Assembly (NCBI GenBank): GCA_905221605.1
Contig: CAJNDS010002845.1
Coordinates: 782,713-846,712 of the forward strand
Source of the DNA: Symbiodinium natans
Taxonomy: Eukaryota; Sar; Dinophyceae; Suessiales; Symbiodiniaceae
Reading direction: 5' to 3'
Length of the DNA: 64,000 nucleotides
Of the stretch, positions 10,709 to 20,750 are shown in pieces. The translations under genes and the position numbers were made by a program. The first letter of the stretch is position 1, and the number at the start of each line of letters is the position of its first letter. Under the pieces are notes generated by a model that did not search any database, was not told the DNA's origin, and saw nothing but the letters and a program-made list of their open reading frames with translations.

Positions 10709-11188
10709 TTGTGTAGAGTCAGTGTAGAGGCCTTCCAAGACGTCGGAGGGAGCATTGCTCGCCCAGCGCCCGCGTGGCGGGGTTGGGCTTCAGCTCGGAT
10801 TTCCTTCGCCCGCCTTAGCACACCCCATTCCCAAGGCAACCCAACACATCCTCTCGTAGAGCTGAAGCCCAACGGAACCCCTCATACGCCGAAAAACTCC
10901 ACAAAGGACATGGACTGGAAAACCCGACAGCAGAAGCGAGAAGCCATCCAGGGAAGGCGCCTCAAACTTGAAGGGCTTCTGGATACGGGTTGGGCCCGGT
11001 TGGGCTGTCGGCTTGGCGTATCTTGTGGCAAAGCCTGGCACTGTGCACGAAGATTCCTCCCCAGCGAGATTCTTCCCCCAAAGCATGATGATGCTCTGAG
11101 TCTGGTGAGCGTAAATCTTTCGTCCGTAATTTCTCTGCGCGTGCTGACCCACGGACCAGCAAGTACTCGAAAACTTGCAGTGAACTGA
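10709..11188 (+). CDS. Hypothetical open frame
   Basis: A 159-codon plus frame. Only the middle is strongly protein-like (KDMDWKTRQQKREAIQGRR, then LKLEGLLD). The minus strand is open for 157 codons over the same DNA, so coding strand and even coding status are uncertain. Confidence 0.28.
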   Translation: MCRVSVEAFQDVGGSIARPAPAWRGWASARISFARLSTPHSQGNPTHPLVELKPNGTPHTPKNSTKDMDWKTRQQKREAIQGRRLKLEGLLDTGWARLGCRLGVSCGKAWHCARRFLPSEILPPKHDDALSLVSVNLSSVISLRVLTHGPASTRKLAVN

Positions 11189-11628
11189 AGATGCTTCATG
11201 AAACGACTCGTCAACCTGAAGCGAAGCAAGTCGACCATGCATGGAACCATTGAGAAGGCACAAATGTAATCCTATTTTGAGTCTGGCCAGGGCCTTCCGC
11301 GTGACTGCTGAGGGAAGCTTACTGTAGGATCTTAGTGAGGGAGAATCTGGGCTGTTGGGCTGTCCTTCACATTTGGGGGCCTGAATCCTTTCGGCGTTCA
11401 GGCATCAAAGATTGAAATCTTTGGATGCATATGTGCCATGACCATGATACATCAATGTCAACGACTGCCAGAGACTAGAAAAGTCACCAGACTGTATATC
11501 CCCGACCATTGCTGGGTTTCCTACACGTGATAAGTTCGCTCCTTTTTCCGCGTGAACAACGAGAAAAGCTTTGGCCACCCCTGCCCCATAAGACTCGAAA
11601 CCTCCTCAAACGTCCACTTCCTTTGCAG

Positions 11629-11836
11629 GTTCTGGGCTCGCATCGACCGCTCCAAGTCCAAGGACACCATACCAGACGAGGAGCTGGGACTGATACGGGC
11701 TCTGCACGTTTTGTGGTGTTTTGAGTGAACTTAGAGCTGGCTTTTGGGTCATGCTAGAGTGACAGTGATGGGTTCAAGCACATCATGACTCTGCTTGTTG
11801 ACAAGATAGGCCTGCCCAGAACCCACGTCTATGGGA
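11629..11836 (+). CDS. Two exons, EF-hand-like acidic segment
   Basis: Exon 11629-11715 follows the strong acceptor cacttcctttgcag. It reads FWARIDRSKSKDTIPDEEL then GLIRALHVLW, up to a GTG|GTGTTT donor. The next segment, from 11766 after gagtgacag, reads DGFKHIMTLLVDKIGLP. The first loop (IDRSKSKDTIPDEEL) has the spacing of a degenerate calcium-binding EF-hand, with an extra residue. These may be upstream exons of the gene at 12132-13106. The frame is open upstream to about 11533, so the first acceptor is not certain. Confidence 0.45.
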
Positions 11837-12131
11837 GTCATCATGTTCAAAGCCACAAGACTCAACACAGTCTTCGATGCTGACTGTCAGGTTCGTTCAC
11901 CATTTTCTAGCTGTTGCTTGCATTTACATGCTTAAGACACTGAAGGGGAAGGGACCCGGTTTTCGTGTCTAGACAATCTGAACACCAGGCTCCAATTGGG
12001 GGCCAGAACCACTCACAGCCAGCAATAAACCAAAAGCCCTAACATTGGGCAACCTTTTGTCAATGCATTATTCTCAGTTACCCAATTGTATGTGTGAAAG
12101 CAGTTTTTCAGGCTCTTGAGTATTCTCAAAG

Positions 12132-13106
12132 TTCAAACAAATGAATACGCCGGAGGGAAGGCTGCAAAGGCCGCAAGGCTCGATGTTCAGCGCAGCAGGG
12201 ACTTCTTGCTCTGGGGGTTCAAGGCTATCATGGGTAAGGTTGTGCGTTGAGGATATCCAAGGCTAAAGCTAAACATCCTCCTTTCCCCGATGCAACACTG
12301 ATTGCCAGGACTCGACGGTCTTTCCCAAGAGCTTGCCATCCAAGCACACGAACAAGACTAAAACTCGTTCTGGTGCAGGTTGGTGGTGCGTCACTTCTGT
12401 CCTGCGTCAGCAGCTACGTCGTCCCATAGATATGAACGCTCTCTTTTTCACTGCCAGGCCTTCAGGATCTTCTTTTCGATGATGAGAAGAATCTAATTAG
12501 CGATGCGGAGTCGGCAATCCACTCGGCACCTCGGATCTATTCCTATAGGAGTTTGCAGGAGGATTTGGGTTCCACGGAGCGAGATAGATCTGAAAACATG
12601 TGCCGCTGCAATCCCCAACCATGCCCAAGATCTTGGCAAAGGTCGCTCTTGAGGGAGGTACATCAATCCTGTGAAAATTCCCTGGTCACACATGGGCGTG
12701 CAGGATTCAGAGGAGGATGACCTCGACCTGGAAGCCGTGACCATCGAGAAGGCATTCAATGGCCAAGGAGTTCATTTCGATTGCCCCATAACTTGAAAAC
12801 TGCACCTGACGTCCTCTTACGGCAGGTGAAGTGCCGCCGTGTTGGCACGTCCATGGGTCTCAGCCATTTCTTTGGGAGCACGTGCCTCTGGCAGCACATG
12901 GCTGGTATTGACTTGTATGATTGTGAAGCGACGAAGACATGCGTGCGCTCGTAACCGTATTAACCAGCGAGTTTGAGCCTGTTGACGTTGCACTCCTCGA
13001 TTCGTTTGTATCAGTTCAAGAAACCCACCGATTCTTTTGCATCAGGACCCGCAACTCAGTCACGGGCCGAATTGTCATGAAGGAAGACAGGCCCGTGTTC
13101 CGATGA
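12132..13106 (+). CDS. Five-exon unknown gene, phases consistent
   Basis: The best-resolved spliced gene in the first half. Exons: 12132-12233 (ends ATGG|GTAAGG), 12458-12568, 12654-12769, 12826-12904 and 13015-13106, which ends in TGA. Introns are 224, 85, 56 and 110 nt, all GT-AG, and the phase carries correctly across all four junctions. The peptide runs from ARLDVQRSRDFLLWGFKAI through DLLFDDEKNLISDAESAIH, YINPVKIPWSHMG, an acidic QDSEEDDLDLEA, and RVGTSMGLSHFFGSTC to a basic end, ...IVMKEDRPVFR. Acceptors are pyrimidine-rich (ctctttttcactgccag). I do not recognise the family. The 5' end is not defined and may include the exons at 11.6-11.8 kb. Confidence 0.7.
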
Positions 13107-13136
13107 GTTTGGGGCTTTGGGGTTCAACTTCAGGTT

Positions 13137-13800
13137 GTTCAGCAGTTGGATCCTGGGGAAGGGGGTGCGGGGAAGGCTGTTTCATGTGGAGAATTGTGAG
13201 GATGTCGTTTGCCAGGTTTGCCGTTATAAGTCCCTCCACGCACAGCCGCAAACCTTGGCGAACGCAGTCCCAGGAACCCAGCTCTGTGCCTGAAGCCTCT
13301 TTGCATGCTGCCACTTTTTTAGGGTTTAGGGTAGGAGGTTCTTGGGTATGTGTTTGGCTTTGGTCTTAGCGACACGCCGCTGTTTGGGTTCATGAAGCTT
13401 GTACATTCTCTCATTGCGAACAACGATCGGAATATTCTAAGCAAGGTCGGCGATGACTGAAAACGAGACACACATCTCAGCGGGTGTCTTCTGCACCGCG
13501 CCAAGCCCTAGTCAGTGTCAGGTATTTGCCAGGCTTTCTCTTGGTGGATATCTTTGGTCGGCGCCGGCTCATCGGCAGCCCTCGTCAGCTCTGGGAGGAA
13601 GGGAGCTTCTTTTGATCACCCGAACTCCTTCGCGGGAAGTTGTTAGGGGGGGGGGGGGCTAAAAAGGGCTTACAGTGGCTTGTAGGCAACATTCCCCTCA
13701 CCCCCCACCCCCCCCTCGCAGGATCACTACATCTTCAGGCCGTACGTCATGGCCAACCGGACCTGGATATACCACAAGCTTCAACCTTAGCCACCGTTGA
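13137..13800 (+). CDS. Further plus-strand exons, unknown gene
   Basis: Coding-like pieces in order: about 13143-13287, reading LFHVENCEDVVCQVCRYKS; 13370-13445 after ggctttggtcttag, reading DTPLFGFMKLVHSLI then ANNDRNILSK and an AAG|GTCGGC donor; from 13522 after tcagtgtcag; and from 13723, after a long C/T tract ending cctcgcag, reading DHYIFRPYVMANRTWIY. The 13522 segment has two competing frames: VFARLSLGGYLWSAP fits the preceding phase, while LLVDIFGRRRLIG resembles the D-x-x-GRR loop of sugar-porter transporters. Whether this is one gene, or a continuation of the gene before it, is open. Confidence 0.45.
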
Positions 13801-14316
13801 TGTAACCAGCTGTGCGAGTGTGCGGTCTGGTTCAAGGGAAGGGAAAGACCCCTTCGACATAGGTCTTTTCTACTTCGTTGGGGCTTTCATGAGCTTTCAT
13901 GCAGACAGTCGCATGCATCGGCCTGGCATTGAGATCAGGTACGCGAAAGATCCTTCCAAGCTGGCACAGGTCACTGGCAAGGACTCCATGAATGGAATGA
14001 TCAAGAAGCGTCCCTGTCTGCACTTGGAACGGATGGCTCTGGTTCTGGGCCCTATCTGGATGATACTAAGGGCTGAACTCCTTCTGCGCCTTCCAGCTTC
14101 ACATTCGACATTCTGGTCTAGCCTACGTCTGCATCTGAGGATCTTAGAGCTGCGGTGCGTCGATGTGGACATCAATAGCGGGCGGCACTCGCCTCTAATG
14201 CTGTATCTTGGCAGCATTGGCAGACTCGAAGATTTGGCATTAGCTTGAGGCCTTGAGGTGTATAACTTCTGCCTTCGGGGCTCCCAGAAGCAAAACACGC
14301 CTCAATCCTCGTGCAG

Positions 14317-14627
14317 TGGCCCAGAGCCCCCTGCTGGCCCCCGGCTCGACCTGTGACATCCTGTGGCTCAACGCAGCTGCCTCGTTCCAGGTGGATGGTG
14401 TGCATCAGTGCCTGGGCTTGTCGATACATGTTGAATCCTGGGGAAGAGCTGCCGCACGAGCAGTCAGGCCAAAAGAATTTCTTGCGGGAGCGCATTCTGA
14501 TCATGAATGCAGCTTTGCCCCGCTTGTGCCTGAGCCCAGGCTTTATCGCATGTACTGGCGATACTCTCCTTGTGAGCATTTCCTTGGTCACGACTTCGCT
14601 GATGTGCTTCATCACCTACAGCCATAA
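14317..14627 (+). CDS. Possible terminal exon, unknown protein
   Basis: The exon opens after cctcaatcctcgtgcag and stays open for about 103 codons to a TAA. It reads STCDILWLNAAASF, then VRPKEFLAGAHSD and RLYRMYWRYSPCEHFLG, and ends DFADVLHHLQP. A TTCCAG|GTGGAT site at 14390 could be a donor, but the frame remains convincing beyond it. A hydrophobic alternative frame overlaps the end. Confidence 0.48.
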
Positions 14628-14715
14628 CACACCCGCGTCTGGGCGGCATAGTTGCGCTGATTGGGAAAAACTTGGTGTCAGCCGCAGAGAACCACGAGCA
14701 TTTGCTGCTTGTGGC

Positions 14716-14843
14716 GCAAATCTATAAATAAATAAATAAATAAATATAAATAAATATATATATATATATATAATACGCACACACAGGGCAAAAAAACATG
14801 TGTGTGTGTACGTGCATATGTACACACACACACACACATGTAT
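14716..14843. repeat. AT and CA/TG microsatellites
   Basis: An aaataaataaat tract, then (TA)n to about 14772, then alternating CA/TG sequence to 14840. No gene. Confidence 0.9.
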
Positions 14844-15344
14844 CCGCATGCGTGCTAGCCCCTGCGGTGCCTAGGCTTGGGTTTGGCAACTGTTGTCGTA
14901 CCTGCATTTAATTTCGCAAATATCTGCCGCGAGGCAGCGTGCGAATACGCAGGTTCATTCGAAAGACGGTACGGGACGAAAGAAGCTTAGATAAGTGAGC
15001 TGGTTCTGGAGATGCAAGGCAGGTTCCGGGCTTCAGTTTCGAGCCTTGCAATTTCGTATGAAGTAGGCGCATACTGCGAAGCTTGATGTGTCAATTCGCG
15101 CTATCGCCTCCCAGCATCAAGGGGCTTGATCGCGCACTTGCCTTAGCTGTCACAATGCTCGAGTGTCGCTGGCGCAAGGCGACGGGTCCCCCAAGGTTTC
15201 TCAGCTGCTCCGCTTCGTGCATGAAACCCAGTTTTAAATTGAGAGAGGCAAGAGACTTGGCAAGAACCTAAGCACGGAGACCCATTGACCTTCCGGGTAC
15301 GAGAGTGAGCATCGAAAGGCAAGGCAGTGCGAGTGTGAGCACAC

Positions 15345-15380
15345 ACACACACATATTATATATAGAGAGAGAGAGAGAGT
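15345..15380. repeat. CA, TA and GA microsatellites
   Basis: Three adjacent short dinucleotide tracts. Confidence 0.85.
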
Positions 15381-15689
15381 AAACCTGCATACGGATACAA
15401 CGTGCAGGGTAATGAAAAACAAATGCAGCATCCCTGGCACAGGGATATCTCTCTTGCCAGGAGAAGTACAACTGGGTTCGACTCTGGCTGCTCCCGGTGC
15501 GCTTGGCGACTGGTGCCGGCATCGTCCTTCGCGGCTCGCCTCACTGTTGGCCCCACTCCCGAAACAACACATCGGGCGACGCCCCATAGAATTTAAGTTT
15601 CAAAACCCCCAAAACTACCACAATCCCACGGAAAGAAAAACCTTGCAGGGTCAAGGAGCTTGGTCAAGGAGCTTCTACACCTCAGGCGG

Positions 15690-15795
15690 TGGCAATGTGG
15701 AATTGCATCCAGGGATGGCCAGCAAGAGTGTTTGGGAGACAACTGAGCACATGCTGCAGCAGCTGAAGCGGCTACTTTGCAAGCGTGGCTGCATG
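15690..15795 (+). CDS. Possible exon of unknown gene
   Basis: The frame reads NVELHPGMASKSVWETTEH then MLQQLKRLLCKRGC, a plausible helical segment. It belongs to a longer open frame (15412-15951) whose outer parts look less protein-like. Splice sites were not settled. Confidence 0.3.
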
Positions 15796-15972
15796 ACACC
15801 AGCGTACTCAACCTTGCAGATATTATTCACAAGTCGTGCGATTCCTGCAGCGCCGGTAGACTTCAGAAGATGGTGCCCCCAACGCGCGTTAAATAAGTGT
15901 TCTCCCACGTTCTCGCAGTTGTCATACTCAAACTTCTCGGTGCTTTGTTGACATTGAGCACCCCCTCCCCCC

Positions 15973-15973
<1 letters not shown>

Positions 15974-16021
<48 letters not shown>
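15974..16021 (+). repeat. Poly-C tract of 48 bases
   Basis: An uninterrupted C-run, preceded by more C/T sequence and followed by ttcaag. On the minus strand it is poly-G and would translate as polyglycine. It sits where the polypyrimidine tract of the following exon would be. Confidence 0.9.
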
Positions 16022-16027
16022 TTCAAG

Positions 16028-16080
16028 GGATGATGGAGCTCACCCACTTCATATCCGTCATTGTGCCGGGCCCAGAGACG
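16028..16080 (+). CDS. Short exon after the poly-C tract
   Basis: Directly after cccccttcaag the frame reads MMELTHFISVIVPGPET before a stop at about 16089. The protein-like reading and the perfect placement behind a pyrimidine tract suggest an exon, though it is short. Confidence 0.4.
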
Positions 16081-16734
16081 TGTCTGTAGCTTTTGGGACA
16101 GAGGCTTTGGCCTTGAAACCCCGACGAACAATACCAAGTGCCTGCTTACCAGATCTCTATATCGGCCAATCAGCCAATCTGGGAGCTCCAAATGCTTTGA
16201 GGTGTTTTCATCGCTGAGCCTTCTGACGCTCGTCGTCGATTTCATTTTTGGTGATATGTTCATGCCGCTTGAATGCACTAAGAGTGCGTGACAGCTCAAG
16301 ACTCCCATGCACTGATGAGTTTCAACAAAGGCAGAGGCCTTCAAGAAGCCCAATCGTTGCAGACGGCACATCCCCACACCACGCCCACAACAGACATGTT
16401 GGGACTCAGGCTTTGGTCCTATCGCTTCGAATGTAGCTACAAGGCCCGCAGCGCCTTTGGTTGGCTGCACGGCACAGACGGCACATGTAATTACAGCGGT
16501 TCCAGCTACTTGAGATGCTTTCCACTCACATGTGCATGCTAGCACCAGGCGCAAAATATCAGCAACATGAACCACTCTTGTTCGTAGGCACAAGCCTCCT
16601 ATTTTTAAATGTGAAGACGTATAAATACACAATCTTTCGATTCGGACACTTCGTGAGATGACTTTGTGAGAAGGCCACGCACCCCGCCCCACCGCCCCAC
16701 CGCCGGAGCCCTTCCAACAATAATGCCCACCCAC
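16035..16734 (-). CDS. Long minus-strand open frame, doubtful
   Basis: The minus strand is open for over 220 codons here, and on into the poly-G run. The most protein-like part is SVRRLSDENTSKHLELPDW then LIGRYRDLVSRHLVL. Plus frames in the same DNA are also open (for example SLSLLTLVVDFIFGDMF near 16220). I cannot choose the strand, and neither may be coding. Confidence 0.25.
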
Positions 16735-16827
16735 AAAGTTCTGACCAGCAACCTTCTACCGTGTTTTTAGTCGTGAGTTCGGGGTCACGGATTTCGATTC
16801 TTGTCTGATCAGAAGTAGCAATTTCAG

Positions 16828-17162
16828 CACCTGCTTGCTCTAGACGTGAACGAGGTGATCGACGAGCTTCCGGACCGCGTTTTTCTGTGCTCACGTCGCG
16901 GAGCAGCACACCTGGATGATATCATGGGTGCGCGGCTTGCGAGCCTCAGCCAATTTCATGGGTGTACATGGCAACCTGCCTGGCAGGTTGGAAGCAAAAA
17001 CAAGTGTAACACCGGGAGCGGAGATTCACGAACTGCATGCCGAACATGCTCCAAGATCTGAGCACGCTGAAACCGTGCAGCGGGTTCTTCTAACCACGTG
17101 ACGGTCTTGCTACTGCAGATTTGCCCTGATGAAATTGCAGTGATGTCGCCAAAGGCCTGAAT
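16828..17162 (+). CDS. Plus-strand exons of unknown gene
   Basis: Exon 16828-16961 starts after gaagtagcaatttcag and reads HLLALDVNEVIDELPDRVF, then AAHLDDIMGARLASLSQ, to an ATGG|GTGTAC donor. It is strongly protein-like. Downstream are coding-like segments at about 17025-17090 and 17120-17161 (ICPDEIAVMSPKA, after gctactgcag). Joining phases were not resolved. Confidence 0.5.
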
Positions 17163-17185
17163 GACCCTAAACCCGGCCTTGTTCG

Positions 17186-17442
17186 TTACCTGCCAACCGA
17201 TGACGTCAGTCTTATCTGAACCAGGTGGGGAGCTTCAAACAAATCTGAGATCCCAAATGCTGAACGGTTTCCGGTGGCCAGTGAGCCAACCCAGCGGACC
17301 CTGCCCCCTTCCCAAGACAGTATGAACGGCTCCATAGCTGCTGAAGTTGACGGATGGAGTATGACCCTGACGACGAACGGCTGTAATGTTTGCCCTTTTG
17401 GCTTTATGAGATGCATCTTGTCACTTGTCTTGGTCTTAGGAT
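17186..17442. other. Both strands open; coding strand undecided
   Basis: Plus strand: a frame after gtcttatctgaaccag reads SEIPNAERFPVASEPTQR, then SIAAEVDGWSMTLTTNGC. Minus strand: 77 codons including HPSTSAAMEPFILSWEGG. Plus agrees with neighbouring exons; minus has the more regular hydrophobic pattern. Confidence 0.3.
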
Positions 17443-17480
17443 GAGGCCTATTTCACCGAGTTGGCCTCATGTACTATTGA

Positions 17481-17582
17481 ATTCATGCGTCCTCGCCTGT
17501 CTTGGCCGAGCTGTTGCAGGTACAAAGCCTCCGACCAGAAGTGCACGACCCCAATGCCACTAATAAGTCCTGGATTGCAAGA
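17481..17582 (+). CDS. Exon of unknown gene
   Basis: The frame reads IHASSPVLAELLQVQSLRPE then VHDPNATNKSWIAR, ending at a GCAAGA|GTGTGA donor. An AG within ttggccgag (about 17507) could be the acceptor. Likely part of the same plus-strand gene as 16828-17162. Confidence 0.45.
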
Positions 17583-17862
17583 GTGTGAAAGTAGCCATGA
17601 CCTTGGTGAAAGGATTTGGGCTTGGTGGCACCTGACAGAGATGTAGCCTGCTCTTGAGATGCCTCGCCAGATGTGTTAGAGCTTGCAACTAGAAGCCCAA
17701 AAAGCGATGAACACAACTGTTATCCTCTCACACTGAACCTTCGACCTATCACGAATTCCAAGGATATCGACGGAGGTGATCGGCAGTGCACTCCGGGCTG
17801 CAAGTAGCCCAACTTAGCCCAACTCCAGCCCAACTCCAGCTGAGCCCAACTTCACACCCCAG

Positions 17863-18277
17863 GATCTGAACCGAAGTTTCGCATGGTTTCTGTGGCTTTT
17901 GGGATCGCGTTCGAAGGGCAGCTGCAACTCCTACTTCAGGACATTGTCCCGGGACCAGCAGTCCTAGCTTGTCATGGCTGGTCTCTGAGGTATGCTGGAG
18001 AGTACGTAGAACAAAGCTTGTCGAAGCATTAGAGCCTTTGTGGAGGGTCAGGAGGCGGCTTCAGGTCCCTTCGCGGTTTGGACCTGCCCAGGCGTGGGAT
18101 CCACGATATTCCTTGATTGCCGACATCAGGACCAGGGGAATTTTCCGCAATGCCGGTCTTGAAGTGGTTCACACATTTTGTAGAGAAGAAGAGGACTTGG
18201 GCCACAGTGTTCCAGAAACATGGGGCATGTGGCCCGAATCGCCAGCAATTCCTAAAAAGCAGATCCTGAGTAGGTAG
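17863..18277 (+). CDS. Exons of unknown gene
   Basis: Exon 17863-17989 follows cccaacttcacaccccag and reads PKFRMVSVAFGIAFEGQLQL then LLQDIVPGPAVLACHGWSL, with a GAG|GTATGC site. Reading on gives ...RYAGEYVEQSLSKH and a stop. Alternatively a frame continuing to 18277 reads DPRYSLIADIRTRGIFRNAG and EEDLGHSVPETWGMWP. The two are in phase only if a 20-nt intron is removed, which is implausible, so a frameshift or separate exons are likely. The preceding intron contains repeats of agcccaactcc. Confidence 0.5.
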
Positions 18278-18366
18278 GATCCCTGGTGCCTCCTTAAGGC
18301 TGAGGAACGATTGCAAATTCAGACTCTTGAGGCCCCTCCCCCCTCCCAATTCCCCGGAGCCTGGCG

Positions 18367-18603
18367 AAGAGTTGTAACCCTAAACCCTATGAGCCCTAAA
18401 CCCTACAGACCCTAAACCCTTTCCAGGGGCATTCTCTGCGAGCTTCGTCGGCCACGATTAGAGGAGCTCCAGGAGCTCATAGAGGCCCCCCGAAAGTTTG
18501 CGAGAAAGCTTGGAGTTGGGGCCTGTTTTAGGGTTTAGGGTTTATAGGGTTTAGGGTTTTTAGGGTTTCCAGGGTTTAGGGCTTTTAGGGTTTAGGGTTT
18601 TTC
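18367..18603. repeat. Inverted pair of telomere-type tracts
   Basis: 18374-18420 holds several CCCTAAA units with short spacers. 18530-18603 holds many TTTAGGG units with variants. Read on the plus strand, C-rich is left and G-rich is right, the outward-facing arrangement of two chromosome ends, around about 110 bp of unique DNA. Confidence 0.85.
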
Positions 18604-18738
18604 AAGGGACCATGGGGATACGAGTGAAGGGGAGTCTCTGCCTTATGAGCGGGTATCGTGAGCAACTGCCATGCGCAGTGCTCCAGTAGGATCCAGTCGT
18701 AGAGGGGGCACCTGAAGGAGAGCAAGAAAACAGTTCTG

Positions 18739-19221
18739 CTACAGCTGGGAGGTTATCCCCAGACCGGCAGCCGAAGAATCCCAGACAAAAACCCCTTGAA
18801 GCGATCTCACTCTGCCCAGACCTTCCAAGAGTCGCAAGAAGACTTCGGCTTCTTCTCCGTCAAGTGCTTCTCGAGCGACCGGCCCAATTTCGCCGCCATG
18901 GAGCAGGAGACAACTTGGGGGCATCTTCTTGGCGCGTACACTTCCCTCGTCTCGTGCCCTGCAAACCGCTTTGGCCAGGCGAAGGGAAGTTTGCCAGTTT
19001 GCCCGCAGGACATCAAAATTCGGGATCTGGAGAAAATCATCGAGAAGCACCGGAGCCAGCATCCGTGGACCTGGAGAAGCTCGGCTGGGTTGAGCTTGCG
19101 ATTGTATCGGCAACGTTGAAGAGCTCAGCAGTGCTTGCCACTGCCATGAAAGCCACACCTTCCTTCGCCTCCTGCCTTGAAGTAGAATCTCCCGAGGCAT
19201 GATAAGCAAGGCAGATCTCAA
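18739..19221 (-). CDS. 160-codon open frame, strand uncertain
   Basis: The minus strand is open throughout and reads LLDDFLQIPNFDVLRANWQ, then EALDGEEAEVFLRLLEGLG. On plus, SQEDFGFFSVKCFSSDRP and DIKIRDLEKIIEKHRS share one frame, while ASVDLEKLGWVELAIVSATL is in the next, as if a small indel near 19055 split a plus-strand exon. Either interpretation is possible. Confidence 0.33.
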   Translation of the reverse strand: MRSALLIMPREILLQGRRRRKVWLSWQWQALLSSSTLPIQSQAQPSRASPGPRMLAPVLLDDFLQIPNFDVLRANWQTSLRLAKAVCRARDEGSVRAKKMPPSCLLLHGGEIGPVAREALDGEEAEVFLRLLEGLGRVRSLQGVFVWDSSAAGLGITSQL

Positions 19222-19239
19222 GTTCCCCGAGCGCCGGGG

Positions 19240-19992
19240 CGCGGAGGTCTTAGAAGCGAAGAAGCTTGGTTTGGAGAGCGGTAGGTTCAGAATTCAAGGC
19301 GTGTTGCATCTGCAAGTTTAAGCAAGGGCTCAGGCCCTGACTAGGCATGTTTACATCTGGAGGCATGCAGCTACATCATTATTGGGTTTTTCTTTGTAGG
19401 GCTCTCTTGCTTTGGTCTGGCAGGGCAGCCTTGCGGTGGGAGTTTCATCTCGTTCAGGGTGCCAGGTTGCATGCTGCATGGTACACAGCACAAAGTACTA
19501 GTAGTGCGCGGCTTGTTTTGTTTGTATAGTGTGCGGTGGAATGCTTCGTTTGTGTTCGCTGGGTCGGGGTGTTTTGGCATGCTCAAATTGTTTATCGCGA
19601 TCCGTTCTGGTCATGGGTATGCTCAGATGATTATGACAGGTGTAGTCAGGAACTCAACACATGCCTCAGGGCAGGACCAGGAAGCAAAAGGGTCAACCAC
19701 ATGGTATACTAAGTCGGGCTCTTTGTCGCAACTACTGACCCTAAGGCACACTCAGATGAGCCTGTTGAAGTTCTGAACAGGTTGTCACACTTCATTTGAT
19801 GTGGTCGTATCTTCTTGTCTGAGCATTGCATTCAGCTTGAAGGGCGGAGGACATTCCCAAAAGATGTGTCAATTTAGAACAGCCCGGGCCGATGGAATGT
19901 AGAAACTGCGGAAACCCGTGTGTAATTGTCATTACGGGATGTTGTTCTGCGGACCTTGCATCTTTGCATTCATAGAGGTAGGAGGCTTGCAG
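19240..19992. other. No convincing gene
   Basis: T/G-rich plus frames at 19347-19776 are open but look intronic. No repeat or element recognised. Confidence 0.4.
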
Positions 19993-20144
19993 ACATTGTT
20001 GCTGCTGTTCTACGCCAGAGGACTTTTGTCGCAGCTGAGGAAAGCGCTGATGGCGCAATAGACGGCTGGGTGCCAGTGTCCGGCATGAGAGATAACAGTA
20101 CCTTCAGGAAACATGCCGAAGGGCAAAAGACAACCCATGCATGA
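19993..20144 (+). CDS. Possible terminal exon
   Basis: After ggaggcttgcag the frame reads IVAAVLRQRTFVAAEESADG, then AIDGWVPVSGMRDNSTF, ending ...GQKTTHA with TGA. Good composition; the minus strand is also open. Function unknown. Confidence 0.42.
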
Positions 20145-20427
20145 ACGTCTTTGGAAATCAACATGCGCACTGAATCTGGAATGGTGCGGAAGACAGCATA
20201 GAGGCATAGAGCGTAAGCAAGAGCAGCAAGAGTATGACAGCAGGATGACGTAGACTAGAGTGTCCAGGTGCATGGTCTCACCACTCACAGGCACAGCCTG
20301 CCAAACAGCTCAATCGAGCTCGGACAGCAGGAGGTGACTGTGCTCATCTAACTTTGTGCAAGAATTCTTCACATAATGCAAGCACTTATCGAGCATTATT
20401 TCTTCTAAGTATTTTCTAATTCTAAAG

Positions 20428-20729
20428 TACGGCCAAAAGAACGGGTCCTTCTGCTACATGCTGTTCGGCCTCGAAGCCTGCAACATGCACGCGGCAGCAC
20501 GGAGGACCTAGTTGCGTTTCCATGACAACAAAACAGCGTGCTTGCGCTCATGCATGTCGATGGTCAAGCTGTACTTGGGAGCCTAGCAGTGCTCCATACT
20601 GCAGAACTCCTCTTTTGCATGGCGTGCTCGGCAGCCATGAACCTGCACCGTGTGTTCTTGATGTATTTCTGCTTGCGCCACGTCCCTTCTCCCTTGGGCA
20701 TCTATCAAGTACCATTGCTCAAGAGCTGA
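20428..20729 (+). CDS. Possible exons, second part hydrophobic
   Basis: Exon 20428-20510 after ttttctaattctaaag reads YGQKNGSFCYMLFGLEACNM then HAAARRT. The frame at about 20538-20729 reads VDGQAVLGSLAVLHTAELLF then CMACSAAMNLHRVFLMYF, rich in hydrophobic residues and possibly membrane-spanning. A competing frame overlaps. No family assigned. Confidence 0.4.
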
Positions 20730-20750
20730 AAATTTGGATGGACTGATAGA

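Noticed and set aside
13522-13620. Sugar-transporter signature VDIFGRRRLIG
   Set aside because: The frame giving this motif does not match the phase of the preceding exon, and no other transporter feature was found; kept only as an alternative reading.
15974-16021. Polyglycine protein on the minus strand
   Set aside because: It is only the translation of the homopolymer; the adjacent plus-strand exon explains the tract better.
16035-16734. A 268-codon minus frame as a confident gene
   Set aside because: Part of its length is polyglycine from the C-run, and equally protein-like plus frames overlap it.
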